Assembly: GCA_964605095.1 (NCBI GenBank)
Contig: CAZSBS010000126.1
Span: forward strand, 1-13,757
Source: JAUWQU01 sp964605095
GTDB lineage: Bacteria; Planctomycetota; Phycisphaerae; SM23-33
DNA: 13,757 nucleotides
Direction: 5' to 3'
The stretch's first letter is position 1, and each line of letters begins with the position of its first letter. Both the position numbers and the translations under genes were made by a program. The notes under the pieces are model-generated. The model saw only the letters and a list, made by a program, of their open reading frames with translations, had not been told where the DNA came from and searched no databases. Of the stretch, positions 1-6,258 are shown piece after piece.

Positions 1-187
1 GCAACCGGCATCATTCGCCTCCGCCGGAAGGCCAGTTGAAGGCCCACCGGCCCAGCCGCCCCACCGCTCGGCGGGGCGACACGTGAAAGCCCGCGACAGA
101 GCATGCTTCCGCAAGCAGCACGCGGAAGCATGACACCACACAGCCAGCCCGCCAAGAACATGCCACCGGCCGGACAACAATCGAAAG
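1..187. other. Intergenic stretch with stem-loops, no supportable gene
   Basis: No convincing coding region is visible. Short open stretches running in from the left edge end at stops near 39 or within the next hundred bases, and look proline- and arginine-rich rather than like a known protein end. The stretch holds a near-perfect GC-rich dyad at 57-66/69-78 (one mismatch, almost no loop) and a perfect 11-bp stem-loop at 102-132, annotated separately. Both lie downstream of the minus-strand gene that stops at 188. Confidence 0.5.
102..132 (-). terminator. 11-bp perfect stem-loop, possible transcript end
   Basis: CATGCTTCCGC (102-112) pairs without mismatch with GCGGAAGCATG (122-132) around a 9-base loop. 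It lies 56 bases past the stop of the minus-strand membrane-protein gene, where a transcript 3' end could be. No run of U follows on either strand, so it is not a textbook intrinsic terminator. It may instead protect the RNA end or be an unrelated repeat. Confidence 0.4.
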
Positions 188-412
188 TCAGGGCTTGCCC
201 ACCAGCGGACTCTGCTGCTGGTTCTTCTTGGCCTTCAAGGCAGTGAGATGCAATATGAGCCCAAGTACTCCGGCGATGGAGAAAACCAATCCTCCGCCGA
301 AACCATCGCCCCCATAATTACTGTTGATTGCTTGGGTTATACCAGCGCCGGCGAACATGATTGCCGCGCCCACAAAGAACCCCGCCACGATAATCGCATA
401 CCCCGTCTTCAT
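188..412 (-). CDS. Small two-helix membrane protein (hypothetical)
   Basis: This 74-residue protein is not one I recognise. It has two hydrophobic segments (about residues 5-27 and 41-59) joined by a short glycine-rich loop (residues 32-41, NYGGDGFGGG), and a Lys/Gln-rich tail (from residue 60). It is therefore probably an inner-membrane hairpin with a polar C-terminus. The ATG at 412 is preceded by AAAGGG at about 7 bases, a usable ribosome site. The hydrophobic pattern and ribosome site argue for a real gene despite its size. It lies downstream of thyX on the same strand, 120 bases away across a CGCAGAG repeat and a pyrimidine tract, so co-transcription is uncertain. No function can be assigned. 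Confidence 0.6.
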   Translation of the reverse strand: MKTGYAIIVAGFFVGAAIMFAGAGITQAINSNYGGDGFGGGLVFSIAGVLGLILHLTALKAKKNQQQSPLVGKP

Positions 413-444
413 CAGTCCGCCCTTTCAGTGACTATTCCCTTGTT

Positions 445-495
445 CTTCTCTGCGTTCTCTGCGCCCTCCGCGTGAGATCTTCTTCTTTTTCTTCT
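445..495 (-). repeat. CGCAGAGG-type dispersed repeat (minus orientation)
   Basis: Read on the minus strand this gives GAAGAAGATCTCACGCGG and then CGCAGAG heptamers. The same pattern (GAAGAA, then CGCAGAGG, spacer, CGCAGAG) occurs near 8925, 10148, 10268 (inverted) and 13607. It occupies the gap between thyX and the small membrane-protein gene and has no coding potential. Confidence 0.6.
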
Positions 496-518
496 TTGTC
501 TTCTTTTTCTTCTCTTCC
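478..518. repeat. Pyrimidine tract with 15-bp mirror-symmetric direct repeat
   Basis: The plus strand is all pyrimidine for 41 bases except G498. The 15-mer TCTTCTTTTTCTTCT occurs exactly at 481-495 and again at 499-513, and each copy reads the same backwards (mirror symmetry). It sits just past the stop of thyX. Homopurine-homopyrimidine mirror repeats can in principle form triplex DNA; whether this one does is unknown. Confidence 0.7.
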
Positions 519-532
519 GCCCACGTGCCGCC

Positions 533-1270
533 CTACTGCCCGGTGTAGCGGAGCTTTACTTCGGCGTACTGGCCGCAGGTCATCTTGCCTTCGGGGCATC
601 GGCCGGCACGGATGCACTTTGGCCCGGCGCCGGCGAAGATGCTCGGGGCCACCTTCTGGGCCTGGGCGAGCATCTGCTCAGCCACGCCGCGAATCTCCCA
701 TTGGGCGCGAAGGCACAGCCGCTCCTCGAAGAAGTGCAGCAACTCGCGGGCGTTCATGGTGATGAATATCTTCGTCTCGCAGGCGTTGGGCAGCACGTAG
801 CGGGCATCCTCGTTGCCGGACTCGCCCGGGCTGCCGAGGGCGTCGCTCAGCTTTTGGTAGCGATCGGCGATCAATTCCATCGTCTGGCGGAAGTACTCCA
901 CCGCGTCGACGGCCTGGCCGGCGACCTGGACCGTCTTGCCCGCCAGCCGGGGCGGCACGATGTAGTCGAACTGGGCGTGCCGGACGTATCGCTGGCTTCG
1001 CTGGGAATAGCTGGCCAGGCGGTGGCGGACGAGTTGGTGCGTCATAGCCCGGCTGACGCCTTCGACCAGGAACGTGAAGCTCGCATGCTCGATCGGGCTG
1101 AGGTGCCCGAGCTTCTTGAGCATGGCCACGAACTTGCCCGCCCCGTCGGGGTCCTGCTGGAGGATCGCGTCGGTCTGTTCGGCGTAGCAAAGCCTGGCTG
1201 CGGCGGCGATGAGTTCCTCGGGGTCGGCGGTGTGCTGCACGAGGGTTACTTTGGCTTGGACTGGTTTCAT
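533..1270 (-). CDS. thyX: Flavin-dependent thymidylate synthase ThyX
   Basis: ThyX makes dTMP from dUMP in the cytoplasm, using methylenetetrahydrofolate as carbon donor and FAD/NADPH as reductant. It replaces the unrelated ThyA. The 245-residue product has the family signature at residues 83-96: RHR, then Ser88, Ser93 and Arg95, in the SYSQRSQRY form where some members have Asn at position 90. The later conserved block DARYVLPNA (156-163) and the RAQWEIR block (188-194) are present. The tail has three cysteines (C219, C225, C232) in a GPKC...CPEG...CG pattern. The open frame runs upstream to 1426, but that part is low-complexity repeat DNA, so the ATG at 1270 is chosen. It lacks a well-placed Shine-Dalgarno: GGGG abuts the start. 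infA lies 310 bases upstream on the same strand. Confidence 0.95.
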   Translation of the reverse strand: MKPVQAKVTLVQHTADPEELIAAAARLCYAEQTDAILQQDPDGAGKFVAMLKKLGHLSPIEHASFTFLVEGVSRAMTHQLVRHRLASYSQRSQRYVRHAQFDYIVPPRLAGKTVQVAGQAVDAVEYFRQTMELIADRYQKLSDALGSPGESGNEDARYVLPNACETKIFITMNARELLHFFEERLCLRAQWEIRGVAEQMLAQAQKVAPSIFAGAGPKCIRAGRCPEGKMTCGQYAEVKLRYTGQ

Positions 1271-1580
1271 GCCCCGAATGGTAGTCGCTGGCCGGGAAAA
1301 GAGCAAACGGCGGAACCAGGTAATAGGAACCGGGAACCCGGAAAAGAAAAAACGGAACCGGTTCCGAGTTACAAGTTCCCCTTCAATCGCCGGCTCCCCG
1401 TTCCGCCGTTTTCTTTTCCCCCTCAAGTTCCGGGTTCCGTGTTCCCGATTCCGCCGTTCGCTTTTCTCGGCTTACGGGATTACGGGCTTCTACCTCCCTT
1501 TCCTGTTCGGCTCCAGTCCTTCGAGAATGAGTTGGCGGATGGCGTGGGCGGCGCCGACGGCGGCGGGGCTTTTTAGCTGT
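1271..1580. other. 310-base gap between infA and thyX
   Basis: No gene is seen. Most of it is the GGAACC-rich foldback element at 1291-1472. The rest holds a short TACGGGAT/TACGGG duplication near 1474-1487 and a GC-rich stretch ending in GGGGCTTTTTAG (about 1565-1577). That stretch looks terminator-like on the plus strand but has no good stem. No convincing promoter for thyX was found. Confidence 0.5.
1291..1472. repeat. Long imperfect inverted repeat (GGAACC foldback element)
   Basis: The left arm (about 1291-1366) and right arm (about 1396-1472) are imperfect reverse complements. Exact paired segments include AACGGCGGAA (1306-1315 with 1449-1458) and GGAACCCGGAA (1333-1343 with 1428-1438). 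The outer ends also match with one or two indels (GGGAAAAGAGC against the reverse of GCTTTTCTC). Near the apex is a perfect 14-base palindrome, CGGAACCGGTTCCG (1353-1366). Arms are built from GGAAC pentamers. It carries no gene and resembles a non-autonomous palindromic element or a transcribed hairpin. Confidence 0.65.
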
Positions 1581-1808
1581 TTAACGCTGGCGGAAGACGA
1601 TCCGGCCCTTGGTCAGGTCGTATGGGCTCAACTGGACCAGGACGCGGTCGCCGGGCGTGATGCGGATATAATGGCGGCGCATCTTGCCGGAAATGTGACC
1701 GATGATCTCGTGCTTGTTGCCGCCGACTTCGATTTCCAGCCGGAACATAGCGTTGGGAAGTGCAACCTTTACGGTTGCCTCCACCTCGATGACGTCGCCC
1801 TTGGGCAT
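1581..1808 (-). CDS. infA: Translation initiation factor IF-1
   Basis: IF-1 binds the A site of the 30S subunit and, with IF-2 and IF-3, steers assembly of the initiation complex. The 75-residue product covers the whole family (usually about 72 residues), a single S1/OB-fold domain. It keeps the hallmark stretches MPKGDVIEVEATV, LPNAMFRLE, HISGKMRRHYIRI, GDRV and SPYDLTKGRI. The frame extends 11 codons upstream, but the ATG at 1808 is preceded by AAGGA at 5 bases and begins where the family begins. A strong promoter lies at 1896-1924, giving a leader of about 80 bases that is unusually U-rich. It is divergent from gatC, so the two translation units share one control region. Confidence 0.96.
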   Translation of the reverse strand: MPKGDVIEVEATVKVALPNAMFRLEIEVGGNKHEIIGHISGKMRRHYIRITPGDRVLVQLSPYDLTKGRIVFRQR

Positions 1809-1895
1809 AAAGTTCCTTCGCGTGCAGAGTCTTTTAGACAAAGAATCAAAGAATCAAAAAGCAAAACAGTAAGAACGACAAGAACCGCGGCCGGT

Positions 1896-1924
1896 AATAT
1901 AGCATGACGGTCCGGCGAGGTCAA
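1896..1924 (-). promoter_or_regulatory. Sigma-70-type promoter for infA
   Basis: On the minus strand TTGACC (1924-1919) and TATATT (1901-1896) are separated by exactly 17 bases. TGC immediately precedes the -10 box, an extended -10. Transcription would start near 1889, leaving a leader of about 80 bases. Matches are 5/6 and 5/6 to the consensus, the best promoter in the window. Confidence 0.75.
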
Positions 1925-1985
1925 TTGGCCGGGCCACGGTAAAATACCAAAATACAAACCGGCGCACAAACCGCCGCCAAGTTCG

Positions 1986-2014
1986 TTGACAGGGCCATGA
2001 CAATAACCAATCAT
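1986..2014 (+). promoter_or_regulatory. Possible promoter for gatCA
   Basis: A perfect -35 box TTGACA (1986-1991) is followed after 17 bases by AATCAT (2009-2014), 4/6 to the -10 consensus. The start would fall near 2020, only a few bases before the Shine-Dalgarno AGGAG at 2023-2027, so the leader would be very short. Position upstream of gatC supports it; the weak -10 limits confidence. Confidence 0.45.
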
Positions 2015-2036
2015 GGCGCCAAAGGAGAGCACCGAC

Positions 2037-2339
2037 ATGAGCCAGACCATCGACGAGGCGCTTGTAAGGCACATCGGCAAGCTAAGCCGCATCGAGCTTG
2101 GCGACGATCAGGTGGCCACCTTCGGGCGGCAGCTTGCGTCGATCCTCGAATACTTCGACAAGCTCACCGAGTTGGACACCGAGGGCGTCGAGCCGATGCC
2201 GCACGCCGTCGAACTCCGCAACGTCCTTGCCGAAGACTCGCCGGGCGAAAGCCTGACCACCGAGGTTGCCCTGGCCAATGCGCCCAAGCGCGACGGCGAT
2301 TTTTTCATGGTCCCCAAAGTCATCGGAGACAGCCAGTGA
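2037..2339 (+). CDS. gatC: Asp-tRNA(Asn)/Glu-tRNA(Gln) amidotransferase subunit C
   Basis: GatC is the small subunit that wraps around and stabilises the GatA-GatB pair. The 100-residue product is typical in length. It shows the family pattern: an N-terminal helix with VRHIGKLSRIEL, then LASILEYFDKLTELDTEGVEPM, then LAEDSPGESL and a C-terminal GDFFMVPKVI. The ATG at 2037 is chosen over the in-frame ATG at 2013 because AGGAG (2023-2027) sits 9 bases before it and the family begins here. Its TGA stop overlaps the GTG start of gatA (GTGA, 2336-2339), which predicts translational coupling and near-equal synthesis of the two subunits. Confidence 0.95.
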   Translation: MSQTIDEALVRHIGKLSRIELGDDQVATFGRQLASILEYFDKLTELDTEGVEPMPHAVELRNVLAEDSPGESLTTEVALANAPKRDGDFFMVPKVIGDSQ

Positions 2340-3883
2340 CCGGCGCCGTCAACCTTACCGAACTGACCGCCATCGAACTTCGCGACGAGATCGCTTCCGG
2401 CAACATCTCGGCCGAGCAGGCCGCGCGGGCCTACCTCGACGCCATTGCCGCCCGCGAGCCGGCCTTGCGTGCCTACAACGAGGTCTGGGCGGACCGGGCC
2501 CTTGAGCAGGCCCGTGCCATCGACGCCCGCCGCGCGGGCGGGCATGACATCGGCCCGCTCGGCGGCGTGCCACTGGCCGTCAAGGACAACATGTGTACGC
2601 TGCACGGGCGGACGACCTGCTCGTCGAAGATCCTTGCCGACTTCCGCGCGCCGTACCAGGCGACGGCCGTCGACAAGCTCGAGGCCGCCGGCGCGGTGAT
2701 ACTCGGCAAGACCAACCTCGACGAGTTCGCCATGGGCTCGTCCACGGAGAACAGCGGTTTTGGGCCCACGCGAAACCCGTGGGACACAGATCGCGTGCCG
2801 GGCGGGTCGTCCGGCGGCTCGGCGGCGGCAGTCGCGGCCCGGATGTGCGCCGGCGCACTCGGCAGCGACACTGGCGGCTCGATCCGTCAGCCGGCGGCGT
2901 TTTGCGGCGTGGTGGGGCTCAAGCCCACCTACGGGCGCGTCAGTCGGTACGGGCTGGTCGCGTACGGGTCGAGCCTCGACCAGATCGGCCCGCTCGCCCG
3001 CGACGTCGCCGACGCGGCCCTGCTTACCGGCGTCATCTCGGGCCGCGACGGGCGAGATTCCACCAGCGTGCCGCGCGACGTGCCGGACATGCTGGCTGGG
3101 CTCGATACCCCGCCGGGCAACCTCCGCATCGGACTGCCCAAAGAGTTCTACTCCGACGCTCTGGACCCCGAGATCAATCACGCCATCCACGCCGCCGCCG
3201 AGCTCTTCAAGGCCGCCGGGGCGCGGATCGTCGAGGTATCCCTGCCTCACAGCCGAATCGACAGGGACGCGGCCGGCAAGCTCTCCAGCTACGCCGCCTC
3301 GTGCTACTACATCGTCGCCATGGCCGAGGCATCGAGCAACCTCGCCCGCTACGACGGCGTTCATTACGGGCATCGCACGGCCACGGATTGCCGGGACATC
3401 ATCGAGCTCTATTCCCGCAGCCGGGCCGAGGGATTCGGCGAGGAAGTAAAACGACGCATCATGCTCGGCACGTACACACTCTCGGCCGGGTATTACGACG
3501 CGTACTACAACAAGGCCCTGAAGGTTCGTCGGCTGATCAAGAACGATTTCGACGCGGCGTTCGAGTTCTGTGACGTGCTGCTTTGCCCGACCGCGCCTAC
3601 CACGGCGTTCAAACTGGGCGAGAAGACCGACGACCCGCTGACGATGTACCTGGCTGACATCTACACAGTAAGCGTAAACCTCTCCGGCCTGCCGGGCCTG
3701 TCGATCCCCGCGGCACTCAGCGCCACCCCGTCAGGGGCCCCGGGGGCCGGCCTGCCAATCGGCATGCAGTTGATAGGCCCGGTCTTTCGCGAACCGACAC
3801 TCCTTGCCGTCGGGCGGATGTACGAAAAAGCCTCGGGCGTGGCCCGACTCGTACCGCCTATGGCGAAGAAAAGTGTGAACTGA
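2336..3883 (+). CDS. gatA: Asp-tRNA(Asn)/Glu-tRNA(Gln) amidotransferase subunit A
   Basis: GatA is the amidase subunit. It hydrolyses glutamine and channels ammonia to GatB, which amidates misacylated Glu-tRNA(Gln) or Asp-tRNA(Asn). The 515-residue product has the amidase-signature Ser-cisSer-Lys triad: Lys83 in AVKDN, Ser158 in the PGGSSGGSAAA loop and Ser182 in GSDTGGSIRQPA. The downstream PTYGRVSRYGLVAYGSSLDQ block and the C-terminal GLPGLSIPA and GLPIGMQLIGP blocks are also typical. The frame is open back to 1997, but the upstream part lies over gatC. The GTG at 2336, with GGAG at 2325-2328, matches the usual start. It is co-transcribed with gatC; gatB follows after a foldback repeat and a small membrane gene. 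Confidence 0.96.
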   Translation: MTGAVNLTELTAIELRDEIASGNISAEQAARAYLDAIAAREPALRAYNEVWADRALEQARAIDARRAGGHDIGPLGGVPLAVKDNMCTLHGRTTCSSKILADFRAPYQATAVDKLEAAGAVILGKTNLDEFAMGSSTENSGFGPTRNPWDTDRVPGGSSGGSAAAVAARMCAGALGSDTGGSIRQPAAFCGVVGLKPTYGRVSRYGLVAYGSSLDQIGPLARDVADAALLTGVISGRDGRDSTSVPRDVPDMLAGLDTPPGNLRIGLPKEFYSDALDPEINHAIHAAAELFKAAGARIVEVSLPHSRIDRDAAGKLSSYAASCYYIVAMAEASSNLARYDGVHYGHRTATDCRDIIELYSRSRAEGFGEEVKRRIMLGTYTLSAGYYDAYYNKALKVRRLIKNDFDAAFEFCDVLLCPTAPTTAFKLGEKTDDPLTMYLADIYTVSVNLSGLPGLSIPAALSATPSGAPGAGLPIGMQLIGPVFREPTLLAVGRMYEKASGVARLVPPMAKKSVN

Positions 3884-4085
3884 ATAATCGCTGTCGCCCC
3901 GTTTGGGCTCTGTTCTTCACGGAGCGCCTTTCGGGGGTTGACGACCGGTACGTGTTTAGCAACTGGCCTTCAGCCCCGCGAACGGGGCTGAGAATGAGGG
4001 CGATGAACACGTACGGGGTGTAAAGCCCCCGGAACAAGAGCACGAAGAAAAAAGAGCCCCGAAGGGGCGACAGCGAGTGTTGCCA
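3884..4085. repeat. Long imperfect inverted repeat between gatA and gatB region
   Basis: The two arms (about 3884-3957 and 4006-4085) are imperfect reverse complements. Exact pairs include TCGCTGTCGCCCC (3888-3900) with GGGGCGACAGCGA (4064-4076), and GTACGTGTT (3948-3956) with AACACGTAC (4006-4014). Further matched segments with small gaps lie between them. At the apex is a perfect 8-bp hairpin with a CGAA loop (3971-3990). The element begins directly after the gatA stop and ends about 20 bases before the next start. It has no gene and looks like a REP-like or MITE-like element that would fold into a long hairpin in the transcript. Confidence 0.75.
3971..3990. repeat. Perfect apex hairpin of the foldback element
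   Basis: CAGCCCCG and CGGGGCTG pair perfectly around a CGAA loop. No U-run follows, so it is better read as the tip of the larger foldback than as an intrinsic terminator. Confidence 0.65.
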
Positions 4086-4104
4086 AAGGGAAAGCGAGAG
4101 CGGC

Positions 4105-4470
4105 GTGACTGTCTTACTGATCGGCAGCCTGTTGAACATATTGGTCATCTGGTGGGCGCGCCGGCTGGCAGTGGTATTGCTCTGGCTGGGCTACAACGCG
4201 GTGCTGGCTTCGGCGTTTATTCGCCCGACGCTTTTTACGCCGGGCATCGCATATTCCAGAGGCTATCTTGTGCCGGGCCCGTCGCTGGCGGCACTGCTGG
4301 CGTTTTTGGCCATTGAGGCGGCCGTGCTGGCGGCAACGCGGCTTGACGGGCATCGTCGGGATGAGTTCGCCGGCGTGATGAAAACAGCCATCGCGTGCTT
4401 TAGCAGCTTCGTTATCGAGTGTATATTGGCGATGGCATTGATGGTGCTGCTGGACGTCGGCATGTATTGA
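4105..4470 (+). CDS. Small polytopic membrane protein (hypothetical)
   Basis: This 121-residue protein is not one I recognise. Four hydrophobic segments are visible: about residues 3-17, 20-38, 59-79 and 92-118, with a short RR turn between the first two and a charged loop LDGHRRDEF (80-88). It is probably an integral inner-membrane protein. It starts at GTG 4105 with only a weak ribosome site (GAGAG about 5 bases upstream); no in-frame ATG occurs before residue 92. It lies between gatA and gatB on the same strand, just past the foldback element, so it may be part of the gat transcript, but nothing links it to tRNA amidation. Its hydrophobicity over the whole length argues against a chance frame. 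Confidence 0.6.
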   Translation: MTVLLIGSLLNILVIWWARRLAVVLLWLGYNAVLASAFIRPTLFTPGIAYSRGYLVPGPSLAALLAFLAIEAAVLAATRLDGHRRDEFAGVMKTAIACFSSFVIECILAMALMVLLDVGMY

Positions 4471-4478
4471 GTTTTTTT

Positions 4479-4534
4479 GCATTGAGCAGTGAACGTTTGG
4501 GCATTGAACATTCGGCATTCAGCACTGAGCATTG
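4479..4534 (+). repeat. Degenerate GCATTGA-type tandem repeat
   Basis: The stretch is made of variants of a 10-11-base unit: GCATTGAGCA, GTGAACGTTT, GGCATTGAACA, TTCGGCATTCA, GCACTGAGCATTGA. It fills the gap between the small membrane gene and gatB, and ends shortly before the gatB ribosome site TGAGGT (4548-4553). Confidence 0.5.
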
Positions 4535-4559
4535 ACGCTAGAGGCGCTGAGGTCCACAA

Positions 4560-6038
4560 ATGATCGACACCGCGGACAAGGTAAAGGCGGTAATCGGGCT
4601 GGAAATTCACGTCGAGCTTGCGACGGCGACGAAGATGTTCTGCCGCTGCCGCAACCACTTCGGCGACAAGCCCAACACCAGCGTCTGCCCGGTCTGTCTG
4701 GGCATGCCCGGGTCGCTGCCGGTGATGAACGCCCGCGCGGTCGAGCTGTCGATGAAGGTGGGCCTGGCGCTGGGCTGCGAGGTTGCGCCGCTTACCAAGT
4801 GGGACCGCAAGAGCTACTACTACCCGGACCTGCCGAAGAACTACCAGATCAGCCAGTACGACATGCCGCTGAGCCGCAACGGCTCGCTGGAGATCGCCCT
4901 GTCCGACGGCACGACCCGCGTGATCCGCGTCCTGCGGGCTCACCTGGAGGAGGACGCCGGCAAGAACGTCCACGACAACCCGACGCATACCTGCGTGGAC
5001 CTCAACCGCGCCGGCGTGCCGCTGCTGGAGATCGTCTCCGAGCCGGACATGAACACCGTCGAGGAGGTGATGGCCTACTGCCGTGGCATGCACCGGCTGG
5101 TCCGCTGGCTGGGGGTCAGCCAGGCAAACATGCAGATGGGCCACATGCGGTTCGAGCCCAACATCAACCTTCACATCGAGCGCGGCGGGCGGCTGTACAA
5201 GACGCCCATCACGGAGGTCAAGAACCTCAACAGCTTCCGGTCCCTGGAGCGGACGGTCGAGTACGAAATCACCCGCCAGTACGAGCAGTGGCAGGTGGAT
5301 CCGGAAGGTTATGCCCTGGGCAAGAAGGACAAGCAGAATCGCGGCTTCGACGATGCTCGCGGGATTACGGTCTTCCAGCGCGAGAAGGAGGAGAGCCACG
5401 ACTACCGCTATTTCCCGGACCCGGACCTCGTGCCGGTGGCTGTCGACGACGCGTGGCGGAAGAAGGTGACGGCTCAGATCGGCGAGTTGCCGCTGGCGCG
5501 GCGCGAGCGGTACATCAGGGATTACGGCCTGACGTTCAAGGAGGCCGACGCCCTGACGCAGGACGCCGCGACGGGCGCGCTGCTCGACGAGGCCGTCGGG
5601 GCCGGGGCGGACGCCAAGCGATGTACGAACCTTCTTCTGGGCCGGGGCGCGGCGATCGCCAACGAGCGAGACTGCACGATAGCGGAAATCGGCGCCACGT
5701 CCGCTCAACTGGCGGAGCTGGCGATAATGCTTTCCGATGGCATGGTCAATGCCACGTCGGCGGCGAAGATATTTGATCGCCTCATCGAGGCCGGCGGCTC
5801 TCCGGCCCAGATAGCCCAGGCCGAGGGCCTGCTCGCGATGACGGACTTGGGCGCGATCGAGGCATGGGTGGACGAGGCCGTGGCTTCTAACCCACAGGCG
5901 GTTAAAGACGTTATGGAAGGCGGCAAGAAGGAAAAGCGGGCTTTCGGCTTCCTCATGGGCCAGGTTATGCGGCGATCAGGCTCCGCGGCCCCGCCTGCGG
6001 AGGTCCAGCGCCTGCTCCGCCAGAAGCTTGGCAAGTGA
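4560..6038 (+). CDS. gatB: Asp-tRNA(Asn)/Glu-tRNA(Gln) amidotransferase subunit B
   Basis: GatB activates the side-chain carboxylate of misacylated tRNA with ATP and transfers ammonia from GatA to it. The 492-residue product has the GatB/GatE core from the start (VIGLEIHVEL, residues 11-20). The zinc site is intact: C28 and C30 with C43 and C46 (CPVC). The catalytic-domain blocks YYYPDLPKNYQISQYD, HLEEDAGK, DLNRAGVPLLEIVSEPD and MRFEPNINLH follow. The EESHDYRYFPDPDLVP block ends the core. The C-terminus has the tRNA-binding YqeY-like tail ending in GFLMGQVMRRS and a final LLRQKLGK. The ATG at 4560 has TGAGGT 6 bases upstream. It is separated from gatCA by about 680 bases rather than directly adjacent. 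Confidence 0.96.
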   Translation: MIDTADKVKAVIGLEIHVELATATKMFCRCRNHFGDKPNTSVCPVCLGMPGSLPVMNARAVELSMKVGLALGCEVAPLTKWDRKSYYYPDLPKNYQISQYDMPLSRNGSLEIALSDGTTRVIRVLRAHLEEDAGKNVHDNPTHTCVDLNRAGVPLLEIVSEPDMNTVEEVMAYCRGMHRLVRWLGVSQANMQMGHMRFEPNINLHIERGGRLYKTPITEVKNLNSFRSLERTVEYEITRQYEQWQVDPEGYALGKKDKQNRGFDDARGITVFQREKEESHDYRYFPDPDLVPVAVDDAWRKKVTAQIGELPLARRERYIRDYGLTFKEADALTQDAATGALLDEAVGAGADAKRCTNLLLGRGAAIANERDCTIAEIGATSAQLAELAIMLSDGMVNATSAAKIFDRLIEAGGSPAQIAQAEGLLAMTDLGAIEAWVDEAVASNPQAVKDVMEGGKKEKRAFGFLMGQVMRRSGSAAPPAEVQRLLRQKLGK

Positions 6039-6079
6039 TCTGTCCGGCGCTATTGTGGCGCTTTCGTGGGAAAAAGTGT

Positions 6080-6108
6080 TTGAGAACGCCGGGCAACTTG
6101 TGCATACT
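6080..6108 (+). promoter_or_regulatory. Possible promoter for the coiled-coil protein gene
   Basis: TTGAGA (6080-6085) and CATACT (6103-6108) are separated by 17 bases, 5/6 and 4/6 to the sigma-70 consensus. It lies in the 220-base gap after gatB. The implied leader of about 145 bases contains a 6-bp GCCGCC/GGCGGC stem (6123-6128 with 6143-6148). The gene itself has a good Shine-Dalgarno, AGGAG at 6247-6251. Confidence 0.4.
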
Positions 6109-6258
6109 TGTGCTCTGTGGCAGCCGCCGGGTCGTGGTTGCAGGCGGCGGGGCCATTAAGGTTGCGTTTTGGGTGGCGCGCCGGAGTTCCGCGGCCGAGC
6201 CCGATGAGTCTGGTTTCGTCGACGAGTGGTGAATGCCCTCTAGGATAGGAGTAGACGC

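Noticed and set aside
1271..1426. N-terminal extension of ThyX
   Set aside because: The 52 extra codons lie in the GGAACC foldback repeat and read as basic low-complexity sequence; ThyX homology starts at 1270.
1560..1577. Intrinsic terminator GGCGGGGCTTTTTAG on the plus strand
   Set aside because: The T-run is real, but no adequate stem precedes it and no plus-strand gene ends here.
1997..2335. In-frame 113-codon extension upstream of gatA
   Set aside because: It overlaps gatC in another frame, reads as arginine/histidine-rich shadow sequence, and GatA homology begins right at the GTG overlapping the gatC stop.
3884..4085. CRISPR array
   Set aside because: There are two inverted arms with an apex hairpin, not regularly spaced direct repeats with unique spacers.
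4263..5708. 481-codon open frame antisense to gatB and the small membrane gene
   Set aside because: It is a shadow of gatB, with Arg/His/Val-rich composition and no recognisable domain.
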